Source of the DNA: Blasia pusilla
Lineage: Eukaryota; Marchantiophyta; Marchantiopsida; Blasiales
Assembly: GCA_050084515.1 (NCBI GenBank)
Contig: CM114271.1
Span: 21,328,001-21,392,000 of the forward strand
Reading direction: 5' to 3'
DNA length: 64,000 bases
Shown here: piece after piece, positions 34,200 through 45,591 of the stretch
Position numbering within the stretch: position 1 is the stretch's first letter
Layout of the letters: each line of letters begins with the position of its first letter
The notes under the pieces: model-generated
The model's input: only the letters and a program-made list of their open reading frames with translations
What the model was told of the DNA's origin: nothing
Database searches by the model: none
Program-made: the position numbers and the translations under genes

Positions 34200-35141
34200 C
34201 TTCCAAAATATCCTCTTTTACCCACTTGATATTTTCCAAATTACCCCAACTAACCTAGCCACCAACCAAGACTACTTTTGTTTTTATAAAGTCATCTTTA
34301 TTTATTATCTCTTTTCCTAAAGTTGGACCCGCATAAATGAGGCACCATAAAGAGGTTTAAACATGGGAATTTCCTTTTCCTAGGCTAATTTACATAATAC
34401 TAATAAAGCTCTATCTAACACTGAATGAGGAAGGAGTTTACACACTGGCTAATTTTATTATACGACAACGTGTCCTTTTGCCTTCTGCCTTTTCTTTGGA
34501 GAGGACTTATCCTCGCTGTCTACACTTTGATATTCTGAACCTTTCCACCAATGATTGAAAGCAGAAAATAATGTCAAATAGAATCCCATATAATCACAAT
34601 TCATAACAATATACAAGTCATCAACTTAACAACATTTGAAACTATAGAATCCTTACGAAGTGTCAATGTCATATCTCTGTCATCACTCTTTGTGGAGCTC
34701 TTCCTCCGTTGGCAAACCACACTCTTCACATACAGAAATATTTCTCAATTCAACATTCAGATATCAAACTAGCAACAATAAAGGTGATAGTTTATACCAA
34801 CACCATAAATTTGAGCAAATAGAAGACTTAGTTTAGGAAATTTTACCGATGAGCTCATATTTTTTAACGTTCGACGTAGGGGGGATGGATTCAAGCTCTA
34901 CTCCTTCTGTCCTGCATGCAACAATTTTTTATTTTGGGCCCTACACAATATACAATGTCCCAAAGCATTTTTAGGATCCACACCAATAAACAATTGATCA
35001 AACATTCTCTCTACAAGTAGGTATAAAGAAATAAAAATCAAGAGTGCATTTGTACAATAAGAGAATGCAAAGGAAACTTACCTCAAGTTCATCTAGACCT
35101 CCATAGCCTGAGTGATTTAAAGTTTGGACTTTAGACCTTGC
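34200..35141. other. No gene seen
   Basis: AT-rich sequence between the plus-strand and minus-strand CACTA remnants. Pieces may be introns or 3' regions of the minus-strand TnpA-like gene. No terminal repeats recognised. Confidence 0.4.
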
Positions 35142-37196
35142 TCAAACCATCTTTCCAGCTTTCACTTTACCCTCCTCAGAAAGCCAATAATCTACCAATC
35201 TTCCCCATAAATCTTCATTTGTGTTCGGATGGGGTGAGAGACCACAATGAGCCCCATGGTTGATCCAATAATTCTTGAAATTAGACCACTCTGTCTTCAA
35301 CAATTGATCAATCTTCTTTCTTAAGAACTCGAGGGAGAGAGAGGGGCCACCAACGTAAGTATATGCCTCAAGGATATGATTTTGTATAGTCGCCATATTC
35401 ATGGCATTCTGCTTTCTAAGCTTGACGCGAGACAAGTCCAAATATCTCATTGACCATACCTTTAACTCATTCAACCAAGGTTCATAACCAGGAACCTTCG
35501 TGGAAGGATGGTTGTTGGGCATCAACTCACACCTAGGCTTGAGATTCTGCTCCTTACGAGTAGAGACATCCTGTGCCCATAAGTCATGCTTGGTCCTACT
35601 TCTTCCTTCTCCTATTGTCATTGGATTCCGAAGAAAACAATCGCAAGTTAGATAAATACTTGGTAATTCAGGCTTATTACTGACAAAATGTAAAACATTG
35701 GAACTCTAAGAATCCATGGCTACTACAATGTATTACCTGCAGAAGTACCAATAGGGATGGTTGCAGCCTCTGTATGGCTTGGCGTAGTACAAGATTGTGT
35801 TATACTTGGAAACCCTGGGTATTTGTCATCCTCGACACTTGTAGTCTCTACACGCATTGGTGGACGAGATGGAAATGGGAACGATGCCCCGCCCTACAAG
35901 GGACCATGGATATAAGTTGCATAATATGAGAAGAACTAATACTATAATGCATAAGTGAAAGGTCCTCAAATACCCAAGGTGGTTGTTGGGATATATGAGC
36001 ATTTGTCGGCCATGCTTGCTGAGGTTGAGCATTTACAGGCCAGGTTTGTTGGTTCCCATAGGGTAATGGTGATTGCATCACCATTGGAAGCCACCAAGGA
36101 ATTCCACTTTGAGACCAAGGTGGAGGAGGGAATGTTCCTGTTTGTGGGGTGGCTTGTGATGTAGAACCTTCATATCCCTACAATTGCAAACATAGAATGT
36201 TAACCATTTGTTTCTTGTGAAGTAACGTATGTAGATAAACACAAAATCCTCCAACACAGAGATGAATGGCTCCTTGGAATAGGAGCAGATTTGTACCATG
36301 TCTAGTGGAGTTGAATGTTTATGACCATGTTGTGGCTTTTGCATTTCTCGTCTTGGGGATAGGGAACATTCTCCCTTCGGTGTATCCTACAAAACATTCC
36401 ATAATTCAAACAAATCAGCGAGTTGATTCTGATCCAAAATCTTCAAATAGAAGAGTGTATTTAACATTAATTGGTTGGAATCCAATTACCCTCCCATCCT
36501 CTAGCCATGCCTCATTGTCATCATCATCGGAGGCGTAATGTCCCATCCTAGCAAAGGAACTGTCTTGTACTTTTGCTTTGCCCGCCAATCTTGAACTGCG
36601 CCTTTGGGGTAGAATAGAGTCCAAACACCGCGCTACCTTCCTCCTCTTGTGAGCCCTTGGCGCCTTAAACCTTACAAGATAAATATGTAAGACAAAGGGG
36701 CCCAAAACTTGCAATACAAAAACTAAAATGCACATGCCCTTCACCTTTCCATTTATACCCACAACAAGCACTACATGTACAAGTCTAAACTTAATGGGCA
36801 AATAATAGTTATAGTGTCTTACCAATCTGTCAATCCGCCAAACAAGAGAGCTTCTCTCGCCTTTCTCTCCCTCACTTTACAAGCTCGCTGTTCCTCATAA
36901 GGGTTTGGAGCAGACCGTGGACTCGAGGAATTATTCACCTCTGGATTTGGTACCATGGCAGATATATAAACATGTTCTCCCCTAACGTGAGAAGAGGACT
37001 CACGTGCACACTTTCCCTTGCTGAATTCCCCTCCAAATCCAGCCCCACTATATGAGCTTGGAAGTTGTTTAAAGTACCCGTCTTCTAAATCGCTGAAATC
37101 TTCGATTAGATTCAACTCCCCTCCTGCATCACAAAGGCCTTCAGTGTAGATCATAGCCTCTAGATGAAGGTGATCTCCAAGATCCTTGCAATTCAT
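35142..37196 (-). pseudogene. Second CACTA TnpA-like gene (Transposase_24), minus strand
   Basis: Read from 37,196 leftward. A first acidic exon (37,196-36,819) contains GGELNLIEDFSDLEDGYFKQ and ends KAREALLFGGLTDW. A basic exon at about 36,667-36,415 has KRRKVARCLDSILPQRRSSRLAGK, which looks nuclear or DNA-binding. A Pro/Gln-rich part covers 36,180-35,830. 35,621-35,142 is the conserved transposase-associated domain (YLDLSRVKLRKQNAMN, GGPSLSLEFLRKKIDQLLKTEW, DLWGRLVDYWLSEEGK). The domain matches the one at 31,300-31,740 in layout (long helix, then W-L-V-D-YWL / W-SLKSYWL). It is a relative of the plus-strand gene, not an exact copy. Start and splice sites are uncertain. Confidence 0.65.
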
Positions 37197-37663
37197 GATA
37201 ACAGGAATATTGCCACCACCTCCTCTTCCACTTGGACAAATGGCTTGGATATCTTACCAATCTAAGCCACGATGCCTATCAACGCCAAAAAAAACAAAAC
37301 AAACCTGCAAAGGATCTTCAAAGAAACCACTTATACAATGAATACAAAAGAAACAAATTTGCATAAACTAAAAAACGCATGGTCAAATGAGACATGAGAT
37401 GCAAGAATTCATTACGGTATGGGCCAAGTCTGGTCCCTTGCAAACCAAACAGTTTAATCCTACCCCCCTTCATCATCCTCTGAATCTAGATCCTCTTTTT
37501 CTGTTCCAACCTCGTCCGAAACATGAATAATTGGGATATGTTTAACATCTGCTCAAGCTGCAATGAGCTCTGATTCCCTTGCTCCAAGAGTATTGGTCAC
37601 TTGTAACCCTCTCGGCTCTGATAGTGGCACCGACATATTAGGAATATCACTTAATGGTATATC

Positions 37664-38167
37664 TCATGCTCTTTCATTATTGCCAAAAAACATTCGGTGA
37701 GATCTAGCTTCATTCTTTAAGACTACTCTCCACCCATCACCCTCATGGCAATCCCCATAGAACACCTGCTCAACTTGGGATGGAAACACAAATGGCTGGT
37801 GGTTAAGAGGGTCACATGATTTCAAGTTAGCAAGAATGAATCCTTCCTTATCCATCTTCATCAAAGGATTTCTTCCTCCCCAATTTGAACTCACCTACCT
37901 CCCTCTCATCAATGTAATAGGCTGGCCCACAATTCCATAATCCAAAGCAAGTATCTCTACCAATACCCCGACGTACGAATATGCACAATTTCGATGGGTT
38001 TTGGAATCATCAACAAATATGGCCCCGATCCCACTATCGTAAGTAGAGAATATACTCACACCATGTGGTCCCTCTACTCTATAATTTTTTCCATAAGCTT
38101 TCATACTTTTGGCGAAGGAGTAGGAAAATAGTTTGGTTTGTGGAGTAGTATCCCACAAGTACCCCAC
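37664..38167 (-). pseudogene. CACTA TnpD C-terminal region (DUF4216), minus strand, truncated
   Basis: 38,167-37,895 (KSMKAYGKNYRVEG, STYDSGIGAIF, VGVLVEILALDYG, ITLMRGR) and 37,894-37,664 (EGFILANLKSCDPLN, PFVFPSQVEQVFYGDC) form one DUF4216 domain, interrupted at 37,894 by a stop. Upstream Tnp2 and DUF4218 are absent; the homology is lost at a 38-bp inverted repeat (38,110-38,240). Confidence 0.8.
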
Positions 38168-38240
38168 ACACTAGAGTGGGTGTTAGAATTTGTACATACC
38201 TCTACTCCACAAACCAAACTATTTTCCTACTCCTTCGCCA
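38110..38240. repeat. Perfect 38-bp inverted repeat, 55-bp spacer
   Basis: Arms 38,110-38,147 and 38,203-38,240 are exact reverse complements; the left arm starts TGGCGAAGGAG and ends TGTGGAGTA. The left arm is coding sequence of the DUF4216 region, and the right arm is its inverted copy at the point where the CACTA homology stops. This is the signature of fold-back or template switching at a break. Confidence 0.97.
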
Positions 38241-38830
38241 TATTCATCCAATGTAGTTAAGAAACCACCTGCAAATACAACCACAATAGATATGTAAATC
38301 AAACTGATCTAATTGTCGTAACGTCAGCTGATTGAGCAATGAACAAAATGAAAAATAAAATAAAATGACAAGGAGCTAGAGATCTACCTCACGAAGTGCT
38401 GTTGCTAGATCCTCTATTGTAAATATTAGCCATTTTTCTGAAAAGTTGAAGAATCATACCACGGGAACAATGATTTTAAAAAACAAACTCATTATGTAAG
38501 GCATGCAAATCAAACTCACATCTTTGAATTATTTGGTAGGTAGTAAATATTTTTTTTTTGGACCCATATAGTCATTAATTTGATCACAAACACTACAATA
38601 TTAGAAGCAGTATGGATGGTTTAGGAGAGAACCTTGGTTGAAATAGACAAAACGCCCAACACTAACAAGTCACCCCCATCTAAATCAATTAAGAGAGTTT
38701 TTGACCATCTTCTACAACACTAATTACATCCAAAAGATCATTAGCAGGCATAAAGACAAATCAAATGTCTGGTTAGTGATTTGGAGGCCCGTGTGGTTGG
38801 GCTTTAGGGGGCCAATGAGGAGAAAGATAG
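38241..38830. other. No gene seen
   Basis: AT-rich sequence between the CACTA remnant and the coiled-coil remnant. Nothing recognisable. Confidence 0.4.
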
Positions 38831-39345
38831 AGATCTCCAAGTCTCACAAGAAGAACTCAAGTGGGAAAAGTAGGTGCTTGATGACGTCCTCGCAGCGTGA
38901 GGATGCAAAACTGAAATCCGAGTTCACTCAAAGGAATCCAAAATCCGAGTCCGAAATCCAAAATCCAAAATCCAAGGAATCCGAAATCCGAGGATGCAAA
39001 AACTGAAATCCGAGTTCACTCAAAGTTCACTCATTCAAAGGAGGACACCCAAAGGCAGCACAGAGCAGTAGAATCATTTCAAGAAGAGCTCAAGTGTGAA
39101 TATCATGTGCTGGACTTGAAGTAGGTGGAGTTGGAGGATCTGAAAATGAAGTTTCAGTCCTGTGCATAGAAGAATATGGAATTGAAGAGCGTAGTGGCGA
39201 CGTTGGAGGAAAGAGTTGTTTCTCTACAAGAGGACATTGAAAGGCAGTGCCACGCAGAGAAATTGCTTGGGCAGAACTCAAGAGTGAACGTCACGTGCTA
39301 GACTCAAAAGTGATGGAGTTAGAGGATCTGAAGAGTCAGGGCTGG
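38831..39345 (+). pseudogene. Internally repeated coiled-coil coding remnant
   Basis: Three diverged copies of a coding unit are visible: QEELKWEK-stop-VLDDV (near 38,850), EELKCEYHVLDLK-stop-VELEDLK (near 39,085) and AELKSERHVLDSKVMELEDLK (near 39,270). Between them are LKSVVATLEERVVSLQEDIERQ and a block of short tandem AATCCAAAATCCGA-like repeats (38,915-39,030). The heptad pattern is clear, and stops and frame changes show decay. It may have been joined to the GH5 exon that follows, or may be a separate remnant. Confidence 0.5.
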
Positions 39346-39350
39346 GACTG

Positions 39351-39433
39351 AACACCATCCGAGTTCCTTTGGGCTACAGGATGGAAGACATCGTGTACAC
39401 TAAATGCTGCAATTTCCTCAAGGCACATTCAAA
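39351..39433 (+). pseudogene. GH5 glucanase-like exon, left part
   Basis: After a possible acceptor (GAGTCAG at about 39,333-39,339), the frame reads LGLNTIRVPLGYRMED, the strand-3 block typical of GH5 exo-beta-glucanases (family style GxNxVRIPxGY), then CCNFLKAHS. At 39,434 it is interrupted by a CACTA-like element and resumes at 51,104-51,246. Removing the element and one copy of a 2-bp AA duplication keeps the reading frame across the junction. The rest of the enzyme is not in the window. Confidence 0.65.
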
Positions 39434-39665
39434 CACTAGAAGAAATGGGTAGTTTTTATGACTAGACTTTAAATGACTCATCAAAAGAATGACTCAAATA
39501 ATGACTTAAATGGTTTAGTCATCAAATTTAGGGTCGTACAACTCACCAATTCATCTGCTTATGACTAACGTAGTTATCAATACCCTTTAGTAGAGACAAG
39601 TCATACTTGTTTTACTCGCCCAGTAAAGATGAGTCATAAACAAGGACTGATATGTTTAAATGATT
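39434..39665 (+). repeat. Left terminal and subterminal region of the Pack-CACTA
   Basis: The terminus is followed by TGACT/AGTCA motifs (for example TTTATGACTAGAC, AAATGACTCATC, GGTTTAGTCATC) and the block TAGTTATCAATACCCTTTAG. The reverse complement of 53,440-53,667 aligns with this for about 200 bases, including TAGTTATCAATACCCTTTAGT. Confidence 0.85.
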
Positions 39666-39699
39666 TCATGCTCTAATGTTGGTAGGAATTATTCGAAGC

Positions 39700-42085
39700 T
39701 GTTGTGTCATTTTCATGTTAACATGAAGACATCTTTTCATCTAACCATTAGATAGAGATAAAACTTGGCACTAGCATTGTGGTTAATTCTTTGCACTACT
39801 TGAACGGTTTGGATCTTCTATTTAACACCCCATGCTCCTACCAAAAATGAAACACCTACTTTGGGATTTACGATTTTTAAATCCATATGTGAGTGGTCAT
39901 TGGGAGTTTTTTCTTTCCCCCTTGGTTCTTGGTGTTGGGGTGCCCTTGTGGAAAAAGTTTCTTGATTTTTAGAACCCTTGGTGAGGGGAGGGGGGAGAGA
40001 ATGGGATGTTAAGAAGGAGGAGGAGGCCTTTGAGTACGAATGTTGGGAGTAGTTTGTCATATTAACATGTAGCTATCTTTTCATCAAACCATAATATCGT
40101 GATGAAACGTGGCACTGAATTTTCTCTTAATTATTTGCATTACTTGAACGGTTCTGATATGCTATTTAGCTCCCCATAATTCTACCAAAAATGAAACGTC
40201 TCCTTTGGGATTTATGATTTTTAAATCCATGTATGAGTGGTCATTTGGAGTTTTTTCTTTTCCTCGTTGTTCTAGGTGTTGGGATGCCCCTCAAGGAAAT
40301 GTATCTTGATTTTTGGCATACTTGGTGAGACCTGGTGATGAAGAGGAGGGCCAACAAAATGGATATGCAAGAGGAATAAAGGCAAAACACAAGTAATCTT
40401 CCAAGAGTTAGTTGAATTTTGATGTTTGCAATCTAGTATCTTGACTTACCACCGTTGGATGGAGCTGAAACATAAGGACTATGGAGATGAGAATGCCCTT
40501 TTACTTTTGGACGGTGTGGATTTTCCATATCCTCCTCCATGCTGAATTTATAATTAGTAAACCAAGTTAAGGGTTTTTTTATTTTTTATTCACTGGCCGG
40601 GCATTGATTTCAAGATTTTATTTTTCCATTGGTATAATAACACACAAGTACATCTTGTGACAAATTTTCAGGATTTATAGACATGGTGATGAAGAGGAGG
40701 GCCAAGCAAATAGAGATGTAAGACAAAGAAAGGCAAAACACGAATAATGATCCAAGTGTTTGTTCAATTTTGATGATTGCACTCTAGCATCTTGACTTTC
40801 CACCGTTGGATGGAGCTGAAATATAAGGTCTATGGAGATGCAAAGGCCCTTTTACTTTTGGACGGTGTGGATTTTCCATATCCTACTCCATGCTCAATTT
40901 AAAATTGGGAAACCTTATTTAGGGTTTATGATTTTTTATTCCCTGTTTGGGTGTCCATTTGGAGATTTTATTTTTCCATTGGTATAGTAGCACATAATTT
41001 CATCTCGTGAAAAATTTTCATGATTTATAGACACGATGATGAAGAGAAGGGCCAAGCAAATGGAGATGAAAGACAAAAGGCAAAACACGAATAATGATCC
41101 AAGTATTAGTTCAATTTTGATATTTGCACTCTAGTATCTTGACTTCCCACCATTGGATGGAGTTGAAACGTAAGAACTATGGAGATGAGACGGCCCTTTT
41201 ACACTTGGGCTGTGTGGATTTTCCATATCCTACTTCATGCTCAATTTAAAAATGGGAAACCTTGTTTTAGGTTTATAATTTTTAATTCCAAGGGTGGGGG
41301 TTCATTTGGAGATTTTATTTTTCCATTGGTATAGTAACACATAAGTACATCTTGTGACAAAGTTTGAGGATTTATGGACTTGGTGGTGAAGAGGGGTGCC
41401 AACAAAATGGATATGAAAGAGGAATAAAGGCAAAACATCAATAATGTCCCAAGAGCTAGTCAAATTTTGATGTTTGTATTCTAGCATCTTGACTTCCCAC
41501 CGTTGGATGGAGCTTAAAAATAAGAAATATGGACATGAGAAGGCCCTTTTACTTTTGGACCGTGCGGATTTTCCATGTCCTACTCCCTGATCAATTTAAA
41601 AATGGGAAACCTTGTTTAGGGTTTATGATTTTTTATTCCCTGTTTGGGTGTCCATTTGGAGATTTTCTTTTCCCATTGGTATAGTAGCACATAAGTACAT
41701 CTCGTGACAAAGTGTCATGATTTATAAACACGATGGTGAAGAGGAGGGCCAAGCAAATGGAGATGAATGCCGAAGAAAGGCAAAACACGAATAATGATCC
41801 AAGTGTTAGTTCAATTTTGATGTTTGCACTCTAGCATCTTGACTTTCCATCATTGGATGGAGCTGAAATATAAGGATTATGGAGATGAAAAGGCGTTTTT
41901 AATTTTGGACGGTGTGGATTTTCCATATCCTACTCCATGCTCAATTTAAAATTGGGAAATCGTGTTTAGGGTTTATGATTTTTAATTCCCTGGTCGGGAG
42001 TCGATTTGGAGATTTTCATTTTCCATTGGTATCGTGACATTGAAGTTCATTTGAGCTCAAAGTTTCAGGATTAATAGAGTTGGTG
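39700..42085. repeat. Satellite-like tandem array, unit about 350 bp, about 7 copies
   Basis: The phrase ATCTTGACTTYCCACCRTTGG starts near 40,439, 40,789, 41,141, 41,487 and 41,838, giving a period of 345-352 bp. Each unit also has GGACGGTGTGGATTTTCCATATCC, TTCCCTG..TGGGTGTCCATTTGGAG and CAAAACACGAATAATG. Two more diverged units cover 39,700-40,400. The reverse complement of the diverged type forms the array at 52,190-53,400. Confidence 0.88.
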
Positions 42086-42618
42086 GTAGATGAATGGATT
42101 GCGTGGAGGGCCTGAAATGGAGAAAGAAAGATGATTGGGTTAAGGACGCTGATTGGAAGATTCTACAATTGATTTGGCTTTAGTAGTGAAGAAACTCATC
42201 ATATTGGAAGAATGTTCAAGATCACCGGTGTATTGTGGCTGCAAAATACCCGTGTAAGTAGGCTTGTGATACTAATAAATGATTTGTGTGCATTGTAAAT
42301 GATGTGGCATGAGAGAGAATGCTAATGGACATCCACGTGGCATGCAAGGAAAAATGCTTAGTGTCCCTCTAGTTCTTTCGTCTTGAGTAAGGTGTGTTTG
42401 GCGGGAGAGAGTGTGCACTAGAGTGGGATGTTAGGAGTTTCTGCACGAGTGGGAAGTTCAAATTCAAAGATTAGGGGATTTGGGAGGTCCGAGGTCGGTG
42501 TTTCTGAAGGAGTGAGAATTATGGAGATTAGGGATGTCCGAGGTCGATGTGTCTGATCCTTTTACTCTTTCCTGAAGACTCTGCCAACTGAAGATTGTTC
42601 AATCTTCTGGCGATTAAT

Positions 42619-42821
<203 letters not shown>

Positions 42822-42911
42822 AACAAGAGGACTTTGCAATATTCTTTCTTTGCGCAACATTCAGAAGTCTCTTTGCGCAACATCCGAAATTGCTTCTTGT
42901 CTGTAATTCCG

Positions 42912-43207
42912 ATGCCTATCGAGTCCATGCTCGATGAGCTGCAACACACTCGAAGGACTCTCACCATTGCAGTGGCATTACTCATCTTTTCTATCCTCTT
43001 TATTTTGATCGCATTTGCTGCAGCTTCCATTATAGGGATTCCGACTCTAGATTTTGGAACCATAATTTTCTCCCCATAAGCATCACCATTTTAGGCGGTT
43101 TCTTCTGCGTTGTGGCTATATACCTTTGTTTGCTTTGGCTACTTCGTCTCGCCTTCTACAAACACCGCACATTCAGGAAACTCTACACTTTCCTTTCACT
43201 TTTGTAA
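42912..43207 (+). other. Small membrane-protein-like frame with one frame change
   Basis: From the ATG at 42,912 the frame reads MPIESMLDELQHTRRTLTI, then a very hydrophobic stretch of about 25 residues (VALLIFSILFILIAFAAAS), and ends at a stop at 43,077. In a different frame from 43,079, a second hydrophobic stretch (GGFFCVVAIYLCLLWLLRLAF) is followed by basic YKHRTFRKL and a stop at about 43,207. Together this looks like a two-helix membrane protein broken by a frameshift or an unspliced intron. I recognise no family. It may be another captured host fragment. Confidence 0.35.
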
Positions 43208-43713
43208 AGCTTTCGATTGTCGACATGTCCGGAGCGCCGCGAACCGGACTTACGAATTCATCCCTCCCATTCAGAAGTATCTATTTCCGCGCTGAAGTGC
43301 AGAGTGAGATTTATGATATGAATTGACTGATTTTAGTATTATTGTGAATTTCACCGCAAAAGTTTGGAGTAAAGAACTGGCAAAATTCTGGTATCTGAGA
43401 CTATGAACTTCTCTCCATGTAATCTCTCCTCAACTCTTCATGCCTTCCTCTCTCACAAAAGACCAAACTCGCATCGCTACTCTTTGACAAAAGAAATTTG
43501 TGTGATGAAATTTGCTGTTTCTTAGGGTAGTATGTGTAGGTCGGTGCGCTGCCCATTCCTTTTTCATTCAAGAGTGAGAATTGTGGAGATTAGGGGATTG
43601 GGGATGTCTGCGAGAGGTGTTTTTGGTCCTTTCACTCCTAGACCGCAAGGTGCAAGCTCGTTCTAAAGACTCTGCCAACTCAAGATTGTTCGATCTTCTT
43701 GGCCGTGGTTTGT

Positions 43714-43869
<156 letters not shown>

Positions 43870-44176
43870 AGTGCTTCTTTTCTGTAATGACTTATTGTCT
43901 GCAATGTTGACTTGTTGTTGCCTCGATCATGTTTGAATACCTTGGTGAAGAGTACGTCCTTTTTGCCCGACCCCAATTTTTGCTCATGCGCTCTAACCCA
44001 ATGCGTTGTGTGCAATGCTATTTTAATGTTGTCTATAAGCTATTTTCGGATTTCAATGAATCAATGCCACTGAATGTATTGAACAATTCTGTTATGACCA
44101 GCTTTTCAATATCAGTATGTGCACTTGCTCTGTGTGTTTTGAATTCACATCAGGAGAACATAGAGTGGGACGCGGC

Positions 44177-44333
<157 letters not shown>

Positions 44334-44689
44334 CTACTTAAGGTTGGTATCTACGAGTACATTGCAGCTAGTATACAACAATGACAATGACAACCCAACA
44401 TAGTAAGTCTCTTCAGTCAAGGGTACTATCTTGTCGCTTGGGCCTGAAGGGTCATCAGCATGAACTTGATCCATCTAACCTGACTGATCACCGGCACTCC
44501 TCTCCTAATCCTACTCCATAGACCGACAGGCTCCAATCATGTCTACAATTGTTCATTTACCTCTTCTTCCTCAATCGCTCAATGAACCCAATGCGCATGC
44601 TACCAAAAACATGTGCACTAATATACAAGGCATATGCCAAGGTAGGTTTAGCAGACAAAGCTAGAGAATTCTCTAAAGTAATACGGAGC

Positions 44690-45265
44690 ACGGGCTAAGT
44701 TTCAATGAAGGAGAGTTTGTCAGTTTTGACTGGGAAGCATTGGCTTCGAGTGGCATTTGACAAGACGAGTCTCACTCTTTTCTCCAATGATCAATGCTTC
44801 TCTTCTCTCTCTGCTTCTTGTGATGAGTTTGACACATTACTTCAATGCTTTGTCTCTGTTTGGAAAGTGGATCTTTCTTCATGATCACTGCTAAATGTGT
44901 TAATATGTAGTGTAGGTATAGTTTTCACTAAAAGGGGAAATTCTGGATTTTAAGGAGAGAGTGTAGGTTGGATGTGGTTTTGGACCGGACGATTCTTGCT
45001 CCCTTTTCTGTGGCGATCAATGCTTTTATGCCTTGTCTTCTTCTGAGAGTTCAATGGATTCTCTCCATGTCTTCTTTCTCTTTTGACAATGGATCTTTCT
45101 AAACGGCTATTCCCTGATATCTTAATCCATTGAGTGACATAATTTTCAGTGAAGGGGAGTTTCTCAATTTTCAGTAGGAGGAAGTGGCTATGAGTGATGT
45201 TTGACTAACTAGTTGTGTTCTTTGTCTGTTTTTCATGATGAGTTCAATAGTTCTCTCAATGATGA
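44690..45265. repeat. Three diverged direct repeats, about 220 bp each
   Basis: Starts near 44,706, 44,928 and 45,150 share RAAGGRGARTTTSTCARTTTT-like beginnings, then GAGT-GATGTTTGAC or related, TTTTCTCC..GATCAATGCTT and GAGTTYRAYRSATTCTCTC. Non-coding, just upstream of the RSH1 pieces. Confidence 0.55.
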
Positions 45266-45591
45266 AGTATACATATCAAAGGATTGAGTCATTATCTAAA
45301 GTTGGGTATGTTACATTTGTCATTCAGGAATGTCCTTGGAAAAGTTGGACCACATCGGTGAGGATTCTTAGTGACGATTGAAATCTCCATCGAGATAAGT
45401 CCCAGGTTAGGTATATGTGCCTTATCATACTTGTCTTGACTTCCCGCGGGTATGCATTCATCTAAGATGATAGCTCGTCCAGCTGTGGTTTATGGAATTC
45501 GTTATTGAGGCAAGATGTCATGGTTTTAGATGTGTTTGGAATATTTCAGTTCACAGTTTGCGGGAATTCAGTTCCAATCCCCTTAGAATGG

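Noticed and set aside
40380-42085. CRISPR-like array
   Set aside because: The units are long (about 350 bp), diverged tandem repeats without short identical repeats and unique spacers, and the DNA is eukaryotic.
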